From Minicystis rosea (lineage in GTDB: Bacteria > Myxococcota_A > Polyangia > Polyangiales > Polyangiaceae), in assembly GCA_001931535.1 (NCBI GenBank), contig CP016211.1, forward strand, positions 3,500,501-3,564,500: 64,000 bases of DNA, given 5' to 3'. Shown here one piece after another: positions 1 through 9,307 of the stretch. The translations under genes were made by a program, and so were the position numbers. Under the pieces are notes generated by a model. It searched no databases. It was not told the DNA's origin and was given only the letters and a program-made list of their open reading frames with translations. Position 1 is the stretch's first letter. Each line of letters opens with the position of its first letter.

Positions 1-1496
1 CGCGGGAGGCGCGCGCCGCCGCTCGCCTGCGCGGGCCGCACGTCGTGCAGATCCTCGACCACGGCGTCGACGGTGACATGCCCTACCTCGTCATGGAGCT
101 GCTCCACGGCGAGCACCTCGGCGAGCGCCTCCGCCGCGAGGGCCGCCTCTCGCTCGCGGCCACCGTGAGCATCGCCGATCAGATGGCCACGGCGCTCTCC
201 CGCGCGCACCGCGCCGGGATCGTCCACCGCGATCTCAAGCCGGCCAACATCTTCCTCGCGCACGACGACGACGACGAGGTCGTGAAGCTCCTCGACTTCG
301 GCATCGCCAAGGAGATGGGCCGCGCGATCGGCGACGTCACCCACACCGACGTGCTCATCGGATCGCCGCAGTACATGAGCCCGGAGCAGGCCCGCGGCGC
401 ACGCGACGTCGATCCGCGCGCCGATCTCTGGTCCTTCGGCGCCATCCTCTTCCGCGCCATCACCGGGTCGCCGGCGTTCGAAGGCAGCACCGCGGTGGAC
501 GTCATCGTCCGCATCTGTGCGGGCGCGCCTCCCCTGCCCTCGCAGGTGCTCCCCGGCCTGCCGGTGGAGCTCGACGCGTTCTTCCGGCGCGCGCTGGATC
601 GCGAGCCCGGGCGTCGCTTCGCCTCCGCGCGCGAAATGGCCGATGTCTTCGCCGCGCTCGTCGGCCAGCGCGATCCCTCCGTCGCGATCGGCTCGGGCCC
701 GCGCAAGGTGGACATCTCCCGCGAGATGGCGCCCACGCAGGTCACGGCGCGCATCGCGCGGCCCTCCGGCGCGCAGCGTTCGGAGAGCGCGCCGCCGGCG
801 GAGGACATCGGGGCCTTCGTCGATCGCGCCTTCGACGCCATGGTCGCCTTCGAGCCTTCGCTCGGCGACGCCGCGCTGATGACCATGCGGCCGCGAGCCC
901 CGTCGAGCCCGGGCCTCGACGAGCCGACCTCGAGCCCCTCGCTCGGCGACGCCGCGCTGATGACCACGAGGCCGCGCTCCCCGTCGAGCCCCGGCTTCGA
1001 CGAGCGCGCCGTGATCGCGACGGGGCCGCGAGCGGGCTCGGACCCCGGGCTCGACGAGCGAGCTTCGATGGATGGGCGAACGCAGTACGAGCCCGTCGCG
1101 AGCGGATCGATCGCGCCACCGCGCGCGCCGCTCGAGAGCACCGACGAGCTCCGCGCGCCCGAGTCGACGGTCCCCGTGCTCCGCCGCCTCAGCGTGCGGC
1201 CGCGGCGCGCCTCGGCGGCTGCGCCGGCGCTCGCCGTCGATCTGCGCACGCGCCCCGACAGCGAAGCGCCCTCCGGCGCCCGCTGGATGGTGACGCCCGC
1301 GCCGCTGCCCTCCGGCTCGCTCCATCGCGGCGCGGTCGCCATGCTCATCGACGAGGGCTTCACCGCCTTGCGCCGCGGCGAAATCGACGTCGCCCGCCGC
1401 GCCTGGGAAGAAGCCCTCAGCCTCGATCCCACGAACCGCATGCTCGCGCTCAACCTCCGCCGCCTCGACACCCTCGGCCGCCGCTCGCGCGAGTAG
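1..1496 (+). CDS. Serine/threonine protein kinase, 5' end outside window
   Basis: The C-terminal part of a Hanks-type Ser/Thr kinase. The frame is open from base 3 and its first residues (REARAAARLRGPHVVQILDHG) read as mid-kinase sequence, so the true start and the glycine loop lie left of the window. Counted from the GTG at 45, the catalytic loop HRDLKPANIF is at residues 61-70, DFGIAK at 84-89 and the activation segment SPQYMSPEQ at 107-115, so it should be catalytically active. After about residue 210 comes a low-complexity Pro/Ser/Arg-rich region with a near-duplicated segment (PSLGDAALMT... twice, about 28-31 residues apart). The last 50 residues look like one TPR-type helical hairpin (RRGEIDVARRAWEEALSLDP). 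No transmembrane segment is seen, so it is probably cytosolic. Its substrate is unknown. Confidence 0.93.
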   Translation, partial: REARAAARLRGPHVVQILDHGVDGDMPYLVMELLHGEHLGERLRREGRLSLAATVSIADQMATALSRAHRAGIVHRDLKPANIFLAHDDDDEVVKLLDFGIAKEMGRAIGDVTHTDVLIGSPQYMSPEQARGARDVDPRADLWSFGAILFRAITGSPAFEGSTAVDVIVRICAGAPPLPSQVLPGLPVELDAFFRRALDREPGRRFASAREMADVFAALVGQRDPSVAIGSGPRKVDISREMAPTQVTARIARPSGAQRSESAPPAEDIGAFVDRAFDAMVAFEPSLGDAALMTMRPRAPSSPGLDEPTSSPSLGDAALMTTRPRSPSSPGFDERAVIATGPRAGSDPGLDERASMDGRTQYEPVASGSIAPPRAPLESTDELRAPESTVPVLRRLSVRPRRASAAAPALAVDLRTRPDSEAPSGARWMVTPAPLPSGSLHRGAVAMLIDEGFTALRRGEIDVARRAWEEALSLDPTNRMLALNLRRLDTLGRRSRE

Positions 1497-1518
1497 CGCG
1501 CCCCCCTCACGCGCAACC

Positions 1519-1688
1519 GCGCTGGCCACGCAACCACGTTCACTACGCGTTCGCGCTGGCCGCGCGACCATGTTCGCCACGCGATCGCGCTGGCCACACA
1601 ACCACGTTCACCACGCGGCTGCGCTGGCCACGCAACCACGCTCACCACGCGGCTGCGCTGGCCACGCGACCGCACTTGCCACGCAGCC
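1519..1688. repeat. Five tandem 34-bp imperfect repeats
   Basis: Units start at 1519, 1553, 1587, 1621 and 1655. Each begins GCGCTGGCC, continues as a variant of ACGCAACCACGTTCACCACG, and is exactly 34 bp. It lies in the 452-bp gap (1497-1948) between the kinase and the STAND gene. 34 is not a multiple of three, so this is not a coding repeat. Function is unknown. The rest of the gap (1689-1948) shows no convincing gene; open frames there are G+C shadows. Confidence 0.9.
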
Positions 1689-1948
1689 GCGACCGCAAGG
1701 GAGCGGATCCCATCGAGCGTTCCGCTCGACGAACCACCCGCTCACATCCCGCTCCTGCGCGCTCGCGCCACGTGACCGCACCTCGCGCCCACGCACCATC
1801 GCATCGTGTGCCCCCGCGCTTCTGCCCACGGCGGGCGATGCCAGGAAAGCACTGTATTTCGCGGAGGCGTCGCTCCGCCGGGCGCGCGGCGAACTATAGT
1901 GCCGAGCCTCCGGGGCACGCGGGTCACATCCCCGAGGGGCGAGGCCGT

Positions 1949-4900
1949 ATGGAGACGCTCTTCACCTGGCTTCATCTGTCGGATCTGCAAATCCGCGCCG
2001 CGCACGACGAGGGGCAGAGCCCCGGCGAGCGCGTGCTGGCCGCGCTTCGCTATGACGTCGAGGAGCGCGCCGGCGATCCCGTCGACGCCGTGCTCGTCAC
2101 GGGCGATGTCGCCGCCACCGGCCAGCGCGACGAGTACGTCGAGGCCGATGCCTTCCTCACGCAGCTCGTGCGCGCCGCGGGCCTCGGACCGGAGCGGGCG
2201 CACCTCGTGGCAGGCAACCACGACATCGATCGCAGCGCCGATCGGGCCCCGCTCACCGCCAAGCTGGTCGCGGAGCTGCGCCAGGGCCGCCGTCGCTTCG
2301 ACGCCGCGTTGGAGCACGAGCGCGCCCGCGAGGTGCTCGCCTCGCGCCTCTATGGGTTCACCGTCTTCGCCGCCACCTTCGGCCCGCCCGTAGCGGACGA
2401 CGCTCCTCCGGAGGAGCTCTTGTGGTGGTCGCATCGCGCCGAAGGGCGCGCCGGCCTCAAGGTCCGCTTCGTCGGCTTGTGCACGAGCTTCGTGGCCGAG
2501 GGCGACGGCGATCGCGGCGTGCTCCGCATCGGCGAGCGCCAGCTCCTCGATGCCGCTGCCGCGGCCCGGAGCGGCGAGCTCGTCGTCGCGCTCAGCCACC
2601 ATCCCGCGCGCGGCGGCTGGCTCGCCGACGAGCGCGACGTGGACGCGTGGCTGCGCGAGCACGCCCACGTCCACCTCACCGGCCACGTACACGATCCCAT
2701 CGCCGACGAAGCGCGCGCCGGATCACCGGGGACTTACGTGTGGATCGCCGCCGGCGCCACGCCCGCCAAGCGCAAGCTCGGTCTCGGCGCCGAGCGCCGC
2801 TTGGGTTACGCGCGCGTCTCCGTCGTGCGTGCCGACGACGGCGCCCTCTCCCTGCGCGTCGAGCCGCGCCGCTGGTCCCCCGAGGGCAACCGCTTCGTCG
2901 CCGACGATCGCAACCTCCCGAAGGGCGAGCCCGCCGTGCTGCGCGCCCTCCGCATGGCGCTGCCGATCACGACCACCGCGCCGCCACCGGCGCTCGGCAC
3001 GCTGCCACCACCGGCCGCCACACCTGCCAGCATCCCGCCGCCGCGCGCGAGCACATCGCCGGCCGCCACGCGCAGCACGCCGCCCGCGCGCGCCGCCCTG
3101 CCCTTCGCGCCCACGCGGCCTGCCTTCGAAGCCTCCGATCCCTCCGCCGAAGCGCGCCCCATCACTGTCGCGCCGCCCGCCGCGCGCCCCATCACCACCG
3201 CGCCGCCAGCCGCACGCGCCCGGCTCGATCCACTGCAATCCGCCGCGCGCCGCGACACGCCTGGCCTTCGCAGCGCGCTCTCCGACGCCACGCGGCCCGC
3301 GCCGTCCGCCGGCCTCTTCGAAGGCCCGGGCGCGTTGCCGGCCATGCCCGTGCCGCTCTTCGGCGAGCGCGCCGAAGCACTCGCGGCGCTCGAAGATCTG
3401 CTCGCGGATCCCGCCGTCACCGGCGTGGTCGTCGCGGGCCCGGGCGGCGTGGGCAAGACGGTGATCGCGCAGCAGCTCGTCGCGACGCGCGCCTCCGAGC
3501 GCTTCGACGAGAGCGCGTGGCTCGACGGGCGCGACCTGCCCGCGGAGCTCGGCCGCGTGGCCAAGCGCTTCGGCTTCCGGCCCGAGCGCGCGCCCCGCCC
3601 CGAGGAGACCGTGCGCTTCCTCCGCGCCGCGCTCGAAGAGCGCCGCGCTCTCCTCGTCGTCGACGATCTGAGCCCCACCGACGTGCGCCTCGTGCCCATG
3701 CTCGGCGGCGCTTCGCGGGTGCTCGTCACCTCGCGCCTCCTCACGCTCCACGAGGATCTCGGCCGCGGCGCGCGCCGCCTGCATCTCGACCTCTGGCACG
3801 ACGCCGCCTGCCGCGCGCATCTGCGCGCCCTCGTCCCCGCCCTCGCCGCCGAGCCCGACGACATCCTCGATGCCCTCGCGCAGCGGGTCGGTGGTCTTCC
3901 GCTCGCCGTGCGCTTGGTCGGGCGGCAGCTCGTCCGGCCCGACGTCACCCCCGAGAGCCTTCTCGCGCGCCTCGATCGCGATCCGCTGGCCACGCTCGAC
4001 GGCGGCGCGCGCGGCGGCGAGAGCACCCTCTCGTCCACCTTCCGCCCGACCTTCGAGACCCTCGGCGCGCCGCTCCGCCGCGTCCTCGTCGCGCTCGCTG
4101 CGTGCGCGACCGCGACGCGCGCCGACGTGGTCGCGGAGATCGCCGGCGTGCGCCAAGACGAGGCCGCGCTCGCCCTCGAAGGCTTCGCCGAGCAGTCCCT
4201 CGTCGAGCATGCGCCCGACGCCGAGCGCCCCTTCCGCGCGATGGCCGCCGTGCGCTTCTTCCTGCGCGACCAGCCCGGCGCCGCCGAAGCCGAGTCCACG
4301 CACGAAGGCCTCGTCCTGGCTTCGGTCCTGGCCCATGGCCCCGATCCGGCCCGCTGGTCCGCGCTCGCGCGCGACCTCCCCGAGGTCCTCGCCGTCATCG
4401 ACCGCCGCATCGAGCGCGGCGATGCCGCCCCCGCCTGGGAGATCTTGAAGGCCATCATCGGCGTCCTCGAGCGCCACGATCGCCACGCCGACGTCGCGGC
4501 GATCGCCCGGCGCATCCTCCGCATCACGCCGGAGGGCAGCGCCACCGCCGCCGCCGTGCTCGCGGATCTCGGCCTCTCGCAGTGCTCGCTCGGCGATCTC
4601 TCCGGCGCCCAGAAGAGCCTCGCCCGCGCCCTCGCGCTCGCCGAAGGCCATGGCCACCGCGAGGCCGAGGCCCTCGCGCTCGGCGGCCTCGGTCGCATGC
4701 ACGCCACGCTCGGCGAGCTCGACAAAGCGCTCGCCCACCATCGCCGCGCCGCCGCCATCCACGAAGCGCTCGCCATGCGCACGCTCCTCGCCGTCGATCT
4801 CGGCAACGCCGGCCTTGCCCTGCGCCGTCTGGGCAACGTCGCCGACGCCATCGCTCACCTCGAGCGCGCCCTCGCGCTGCACGAGGAGAGCGAGCTCGAC

Positions 4901-5326
4901 GGTCGCGCCGAAGTCCTCGGCGGCCTCGGCCTCTGCTTCCGCGATCGCGGCGACCTCGCCGCCGCCGTCGATCACTTCCAGCGCGCCCTCGAGATCCACG
5001 ACATGCTCGGCCGCCGCGCGGGTGCCGCCACGATGCTCGGCAACCTCGGCAACACCTACCGCGCCCTCGGCGAGATCGGCCGCGCCGTCGAGCACCTCAC
5101 GAGCGCGCTCTCCATCTACGAAGAGCTCGGCCTCCTCGAAGGCCAAGGCCTCGCCCTCGCCAACCTCGGTGCCTGCTTCCGCTCCATCGGCGAGACCGAA
5201 AAGGCCCGCGAGCACGCCGAGCGCGCCCTCTCCATCCTCCGCCGCCTCGGCCTCCCCGACGAGCACCCCCACGTCCGCACCCTGCTGGCCACGCTTGTCG
5301 AAGCCCACAAGAAGCCGCGGCGCTGA
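1949..5326 (+). CDS. Metallophosphoesterase - STAND NTPase - TPR protein
   Basis: A 1125-aa, three-part, NLR-like protein. Residues 1-270 are a calcineurin-like metallophosphoesterase: HLSDLQ (motif I), GDVAATG at 52-58, GNHD at 89-92, SHH near 216-218 and GHVH at 245-248. Motif I reads D-x-Q instead of the usual D-x-H. A Pro/Ala/Thr-rich linker (about 330-470) leads to an AP-ATPase/NB-ARC module: P-loop GPGGVGKT near 497-504, Walker B LLVVDD ending near 573, VLVTSR, and GGLPLA near 648-653. The C-terminal 270 residues are TPR repeats. Family knowledge: STAND proteins use the repeats as sensor, the NTPase as an oligomerising switch and the N-terminal domain as effector. A nuclease or phosphodiesterase effector, perhaps in phage defence or stress signalling, is inference. 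The ATG at 1949 follows GAGGGG; the frame is open upstream to 1676, but that part lacks coding character. It stands alone, not in an operon. Confidence 0.9.
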   Translation: METLFTWLHLSDLQIRAAHDEGQSPGERVLAALRYDVEERAGDPVDAVLVTGDVAATGQRDEYVEADAFLTQLVRAAGLGPERAHLVAGNHDIDRSADRAPLTAKLVAELRQGRRRFDAALEHERAREVLASRLYGFTVFAATFGPPVADDAPPEELLWWSHRAEGRAGLKVRFVGLCTSFVAEGDGDRGVLRIGERQLLDAAAAARSGELVVALSHHPARGGWLADERDVDAWLREHAHVHLTGHVHDPIADEARAGSPGTYVWIAAGATPAKRKLGLGAERRLGYARVSVVRADDGALSLRVEPRRWSPEGNRFVADDRNLPKGEPAVLRALRMALPITTTAPPPALGTLPPPAATPASIPPPRASTSPAATRSTPPARAALPFAPTRPAFEASDPSAEARPITVAPPAARPITTAPPAARARLDPLQSAARRDTPGLRSALSDATRPAPSAGLFEGPGALPAMPVPLFGERAEALAALEDLLADPAVTGVVVAGPGGVGKTVIAQQLVATRASERFDESAWLDGRDLPAELGRVAKRFGFRPERAPRPEETVRFLRAALEERRALLVVDDLSPTDVRLVPMLGGASRVLVTSRLLTLHEDLGRGARRLHLDLWHDAACRAHLRALVPALAAEPDDILDALAQRVGGLPLAVRLVGRQLVRPDVTPESLLARLDRDPLATLDGGARGGESTLSSTFRPTFETLGAPLRRVLVALAACATATRADVVAEIAGVRQDEAALALEGFAEQSLVEHAPDAERPFRAMAAVRFFLRDQPGAAEAESTHEGLVLASVLAHGPDPARWSALARDLPEVLAVIDRRIERGDAAPAWEILKAIIGVLERHDRHADVAAIARRILRITPEGSATAAAVLADLGLSQCSLGDLSGAQKSLARALALAEGHGHREAEALALGGLGRMHATLGELDKALAHHRRAAAIHEALAMRTLLAVDLGNAGLALRRLGNVADAIAHLERALALHEESELDGRAEVLGGLGLCFRDRGDLAAAVDHFQRALEIHDMLGRRAGAATMLGNLGNTYRALGEIGRAVEHLTSALSIYEELGLLEGQGLALANLGACFRSIGETEKAREHAERALSILRRLGLPDEHPHVRTLLATLVEAHKKPRR

Positions 5327-5384
5327 AGACCACGGCGCCGCCACACTCATGGGTGCGACGGCGAACGCTCACTGGTCGGGCGTG

Positions 5385-5981
5385 TCAGTACCACTCCCAA
5401 CCGATGCTGCCGGATGCAAAGCCGAGGGCGCGCGGCGCGGGCGGCAGAACAGGCACGACCGCGTGAATCTCCGCCGCCAGGAACAGGCCCATGCGAGACC
5501 GATCGGCGGCATGCGTGCGATAGAGCGCGACGGCGGCGCGCGCGTGTCCGCCGAGCCCGAGCACGGGTGTGAACCCCACGGTATCTCCCGTCTCGGTGTC
5601 GAAGAGGGAGGTATCGAACGCCGGGCCGACGGCCAACTCCACACGATCGGCGAGCATCCAGGCGAAGAGGGCGGAGCTCTGCACGCCACCGCTCACGTTG
5701 GCGCTGCGGCGGTCCCAGAAGACGAACGGAGATCCTTGGTAGTAGACCGAGAACGATGGCCCCAAGCGCTTGCCGATCCGGAACGAGAGATAAGGACCGG
5801 GACCGTGCGCTGCAGGGACACCAAAATCATATCCAGCGCCGAGCCCGATGCCGGCACGCAAGCGTGGGAACGGCGCATCGGGTGGAACGTCGGACGGCGG
5901 CTCTTCGGCCGACGTGGCCCCGGCGGGACAAGCCATCGACAACGACGTCGCCACGAGGGCGGATGAAAAAGCGAAGCGCAT
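5385..5981 (-). CDS. Exported protein, probable outer-membrane beta-barrel
   Basis: A 198-aa protein with a typical signal peptide (MRFAFSSALVATSLSMACPAGA). The mature part alternates Gly and aromatic residues (LGAGYDFG, SFSVYYQGS, GSIGWEWY) and ends in an aromatic, as small outer-membrane barrels do. The ATG at 5981 is preceded by a perfect AGGAGG, which decides the start over the longer open frame from 6077. It is convergent with the STAND gene, 58 bp away. Family not recognised; the barrel assignment is inferred from pattern only. Confidence 0.75.
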   Translation of the reverse strand: MRFAFSSALVATSLSMACPAGATSAEEPPSDVPPDAPFPRLRAGIGLGAGYDFGVPAAHGPGPYLSFRIGKRLGPSFSVYYQGSPFVFWDRRSANVSGGVQSSALFAWMLADRVELAVGPAFDTSLFDTETGDTVGFTPVLGLGGHARAAVALYRTHAADRSRMGLFLAAEIHAVVPVLPPAPRALGFASGSIGWEWY

Positions 5982-6655
5982 GGCTTCCTCCTGAGCGGCA
6001 TGATGCTGAGAAAAAAAGAAGGGTCGAAGACTAGCCCTCTCGCGCTCGAGAACCAATGCGGTCAAGCCATGTCCCATGGCATCGCGCTCACGGTGTATTG
6101 CGATTGCGACACTTCAGCATTCGAGTCGTGCCCTCGGGCGGCACCGTGTGGCGCGATTGCCACACTTCAGCATTCGAGTGGTACTCGTGGCACCACGCAC
6201 TGTGATGCGTTTGCCACACGTCATCCGATCCAAAAGTCGACGCACTCATCCCTCGAACGACTCGAATGCATCCGGCTGCGTGATCGCACCTGGCAATCGC
6301 CTGATGCCCATGGCGTCGCGCTCACCGCGCCGCATTTGCCACGCGTCATCGAATCACCATCCACCCACGCGCGCCCCTCGAACGCATGCAGCCTCACAAG
6401 CTCGCGCCGGCGCGCCGACGACCACTTGCCGGAGCCGGCCACACGCCGCCGTCACGACGCGTACGATCCTTGCGCAGCGCAGGTCTTCGACAGCGGCATC
6501 GCACATGCCGCGTGCGCGCGGCGAACGATACACACACCGTGCAGCGTACGATCCTTGCGCAGTGTGCACGCTCGAACAGACGTCGCGCGCACGCATGATT
6601 CCTCGGGCTGATCGCCGCTCGCTTTGCTAGAAGCGCCGCCCCGAGGACGGCGAGC
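5982..6655. other. 674-bp intergenic region with short direct repeats
   Basis: No gene is supported here; open frames on both strands have no ribosome-binding site and no coding bias. It contains a 30-bp direct repeat (6102-6131 and 6155-6184, 27 of 30 identical, core CACTTCAGCATTCGAGT) and an exact 19-bp direct repeat, GCGTACGATCCTTGCGCAG, at 6459-6477 and 6544-6562. It lies upstream of both flanking genes, so their promoters should be in it. G+C is lower than in neighbouring genes. Confidence 0.7.
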
Positions 6656-9043
6656 ATGGCGACGAAGCGCACCCAGAAGAACGTGGACAGCACCCCCGAG
6701 GTCACGCGATCGCCGCTCGAGGCTTCGCTCGATCGCTTCGCGGCCGCGTATGCGCGTCACCTCCTCGAAGGCACGCGCCCGCTGCCCGAGTTCACCGCGC
6801 GCCTCGACGGCCCCATCGTTCATCTGGAAGTGAAGGCGCCCGACGGCGTGCAGACGGTGCGGCGCCGAGCGAGCGCCTTCCTGCTCCTCGTCGGCGAGCT
6901 GTGGGGCGCGAGCCGCGCGAAGGAGGAGCGCGCTCTCGCGCCCGCGCTCGTCGCCACCATCACGTCCCATCCCGATGGAGGCAGCAATTCGTGGGGGAAG
7001 TTCTCCGACTTCGCGCACGACGCGGACGCGCTCGACGGCCTCCTGGGCATCGCCGGAGCGCTCGAGCCCGTGGCGCGCGAGGAAGCGCTCCTGCTCGTTC
7101 GCCGCCTCTTCGACGTCGACCTGTTCGGCTCGGGCAGCATCGCCCGCGGCTCCGACGGCAAGGACAGGGTGCCGCCCTCGTCGCTTCGGCCCGAGGCCGT
7201 GGCGCCTTCGGGCCTCGCCGAGGCGAGGAAGGGGTCCGGATCGACGACGCCGCTCGCCGAGCTGAAGAAGGCAGCGACGTTCGCCACGGCGCAGCCCGCG
7301 AGGGATCGGCTCGCCGCCGCGATGCGCATCGAGAGCACGATGTCGTATCTGCTCTATTCGAACCACCTCACGTACTTCGCGCACGCGCGCCCGGCGCTCG
7401 CGGCGCTGCTCCAGGAAGGCGACGGCGCGATCTTCGAAGTGGCGCTCGGCGCCGCGCAGCAGCTCGGCGCCAAGCTCGTGCACCACGGCGCGTACGCGGA
7501 AGGCAAGGAGCTGCTCGACTGGGTGATCCCTCATCACGTCGCGCTCGCGGAGTCGCTGCGGTTGCGGTGGGAGTGTCGCTTGTACGCCGGCGATCCCGCG
7601 GCGGAGGAGGACTGGACGCGCGCGGCCGCCCTCGATTCACCGTCCGATCCGAGCTACGTGGGGCGCTGCATGTTCTGGTCCGGCGACGTCAGCGATCGGC
7701 GCCACGTCGTCGAGTCGCGCGTCGCGAGCGCGCTCGTCACGAAGGCGAACGGCGGTGATCCTTGCAAAGATCGCAAGCCGTCGAAAAAGAACCCGCCGCC
7801 CAACGAGGCCGAGCGGGCGAAGCTCCTCGCGCGCGCCAAGGTGCTCGCGGGCGGCGCGCTCGAGGGCGCGGCGCCGCGCATCGAGAAGGATATCGAGCAG
7901 GCGCGGCAGGAGGGCGCGGTCACCGAGCGCGGGTTCCAGGCCGAAGAGTACGCGGCCCGCGCCGAGGTGCGCGAGGCGTCGGGCGAGCTCGCCGGGGCGC
8001 TCGCGGACTTCGAGAAGGCGCGCGAGATGCGCATCGCGGCCGCGCTCCCGTGGCAGAGCGACATGCATGGCCCCGACATCCGGCGCCTCCGGCAGCGCCT
8101 CGCTGGCGGCGTCGCGGCCGCGCCGCTCTCGTTCGACGTCGATTACCTGCTCGACCCGAAGCGCAAGCCCGAAGAGCGCGAGGCCGCGGCCGCGCGTTGG
8201 AGCAAGGAGCCGTGGCGCACCTTCCCCGAGACGCCCCAAGCGGCGATCGGGCGGCCGTATGCCTACGTGCTCCTCCGCGACGTGGTCCGGCACGGGAGCC
8301 AAATCTGGGAGTTCGCCGAAAAGCACGGTCGCGCGCTCGGCGATCGCATCGCCTTCTCCACGCGAGCGTTCGCCCTGCTCGACGCGTGGGCGGATCGGCG
8401 GGACGCCTCGAACCTCGAGGACGTGCTCGAGGACTCGCACGAGATCCTCTTCTTCGGCGACACGCTCAACCTCGCTTCGCTGTCGGCCGACGAGCTCTCG
8501 CCCCTCCTCTCTTGGGTGAAGTCCCTGGTCGACGCGCCTCGCCTCGACGAAGCGACCGTCCTCGCGGGGCTCGAGGGAAAGCCCTGGGAGCGCCTCGAGA
8601 CGCGCTTCGAGAAGAGGGTCCGCAAGTACGACCAGACCCGTGATCTCTTCGACGCGCTCCGCGCGGCCGGCTTCGATGCGGACGCCGTCGCCAAAGTCCT
8701 TCGCCCCTACCGCGAGCTCCTCCGCAACGACTGGTCGACCATCGCCACGCCGAAGCCGGCGTGGCAGAAGCTCGCCGCGCCCCTCGCCTCGCTCGACGCC
8801 GCGCGCCTCGCGCCCGCGCTCATCGGCTGGACGCGCGGCCACCAGAAGGTCCGCACCCCCTTCGGATTGCCGCGCCTCGCGGCGAAGTGGCTCTGGCCCT
8901 TCTACTACGCGTTCTCGAAGGAGCACGTCGTCCCCTTCCTCGCGGAGGTGAAGAAGGGCGGCCTCGACAACGGCAAGTCCCTCTCGAAGAACCAGCGCGC
9001 CACGCGCAACGCCTGCCTCGCCTGGCTCGACGAACGTCGCTGA
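6656..9043 (+). CDS. Hypothetical 795-aa cytosolic protein
   Basis: A large soluble protein with strong coding character and no signal peptide or membrane segment. The N-terminal 230 residues are mixed alpha/beta with an acidic, Ala-rich helical stretch. A basic Lys/Pro segment near residue 380 (PSKKNPPPNEAERAK) separates it from a helical middle part that resembles degenerate TPR/SEL1-type hairpins (AEEYAARAEVREASGELAGALADFEKAREMR). The C-terminal half is also helical, with many Trp and Arg. The ATG at 6656 has GAGGA about 10 bases upstream. No family recognised. It is monocistronic and ends at a strong hairpin at 9061-9107. Confidence 0.85.
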   Translation: MATKRTQKNVDSTPEVTRSPLEASLDRFAAAYARHLLEGTRPLPEFTARLDGPIVHLEVKAPDGVQTVRRRASAFLLLVGELWGASRAKEERALAPALVATITSHPDGGSNSWGKFSDFAHDADALDGLLGIAGALEPVAREEALLLVRRLFDVDLFGSGSIARGSDGKDRVPPSSLRPEAVAPSGLAEARKGSGSTTPLAELKKAATFATAQPARDRLAAAMRIESTMSYLLYSNHLTYFAHARPALAALLQEGDGAIFEVALGAAQQLGAKLVHHGAYAEGKELLDWVIPHHVALAESLRLRWECRLYAGDPAAEEDWTRAAALDSPSDPSYVGRCMFWSGDVSDRRHVVESRVASALVTKANGGDPCKDRKPSKKNPPPNEAERAKLLARAKVLAGGALEGAAPRIEKDIEQARQEGAVTERGFQAEEYAARAEVREASGELAGALADFEKAREMRIAAALPWQSDMHGPDIRRLRQRLAGGVAAAPLSFDVDYLLDPKRKPEEREAAAARWSKEPWRTFPETPQAAIGRPYAYVLLRDVVRHGSQIWEFAEKHGRALGDRIAFSTRAFALLDAWADRRDASNLEDVLEDSHEILFFGDTLNLASLSADELSPLLSWVKSLVDAPRLDEATVLAGLEGKPWERLETRFEKRVRKYDQTRDLFDALRAAGFDADAVAKVLRPYRELLRNDWSTIATPKPAWQKLAAPLASLDAARLAPALIGWTRGHQKVRTPFGLPRLAAKWLWPFYYAFSKEHVVPFLAEVKKGGLDNGKSLSKNQRATRNACLAWLDERR

Positions 9044-9060
9044 TCCTCGCATCCACGTCG

Positions 9061-9107
9061 AACGGGCGCCGCTTCCAGCGATGGAATCGCCGAAACCGGT
9101 GCCCGTT
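9061..9107 (+). terminator. Bipartite hairpin after the 795-aa gene
   Basis: AACGGGCGCCG (9061-9071) pairs with CGGTGCCCGTT (9097-9107) with one mismatch, and GCGAT/ATCGC form an inner stem (9078-9090). It starts 18 bp after the stop at 9043, between convergent genes. There is no U-run, as is usual for high-G+C myxobacterial terminators. The remainder of 9108-9307 shows nothing recognisable. Confidence 0.55.
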
Positions 9108-9307
9108 AACGCTTTCCCCGCGTCAACGACAGATGGCACTTCGACGCCCAGCCGCTGAGGCGCGCTCTTGCTCTCGCGATCCCCACCGGAGAGCGTGTGA
9201 GCCCGCCGCGCGAGCCGCTGTCGACGACAGGCCCTCTCGGCGGCGAGCCCTTCCTGCTCGGGTTGGATTGGTAGATCACGCGCGGCCGACGGCGCCGCGC
9301 CTGGGAA

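Noticed and set aside
2723..5350. An 875-codon open frame antisense to the STAND gene
   Set aside because: Glu/Gly/Arg-rich translation without any recognisable motif, caused by codon bias on the opposite strand.
2422..5466. A 1014-codon open frame overlapping the STAND gene
   Set aside because: It is an Arg/Ala/Pro-rich shadow in another frame of a G+C-rich gene; the overlapping frame has clear domains.
6000..6630. Two overlapping forward open frames (203 and 184 codons)
   Set aside because: No ribosome-binding site, no coding bias, His/Arg/Ser-rich translations arising from local short repeats.
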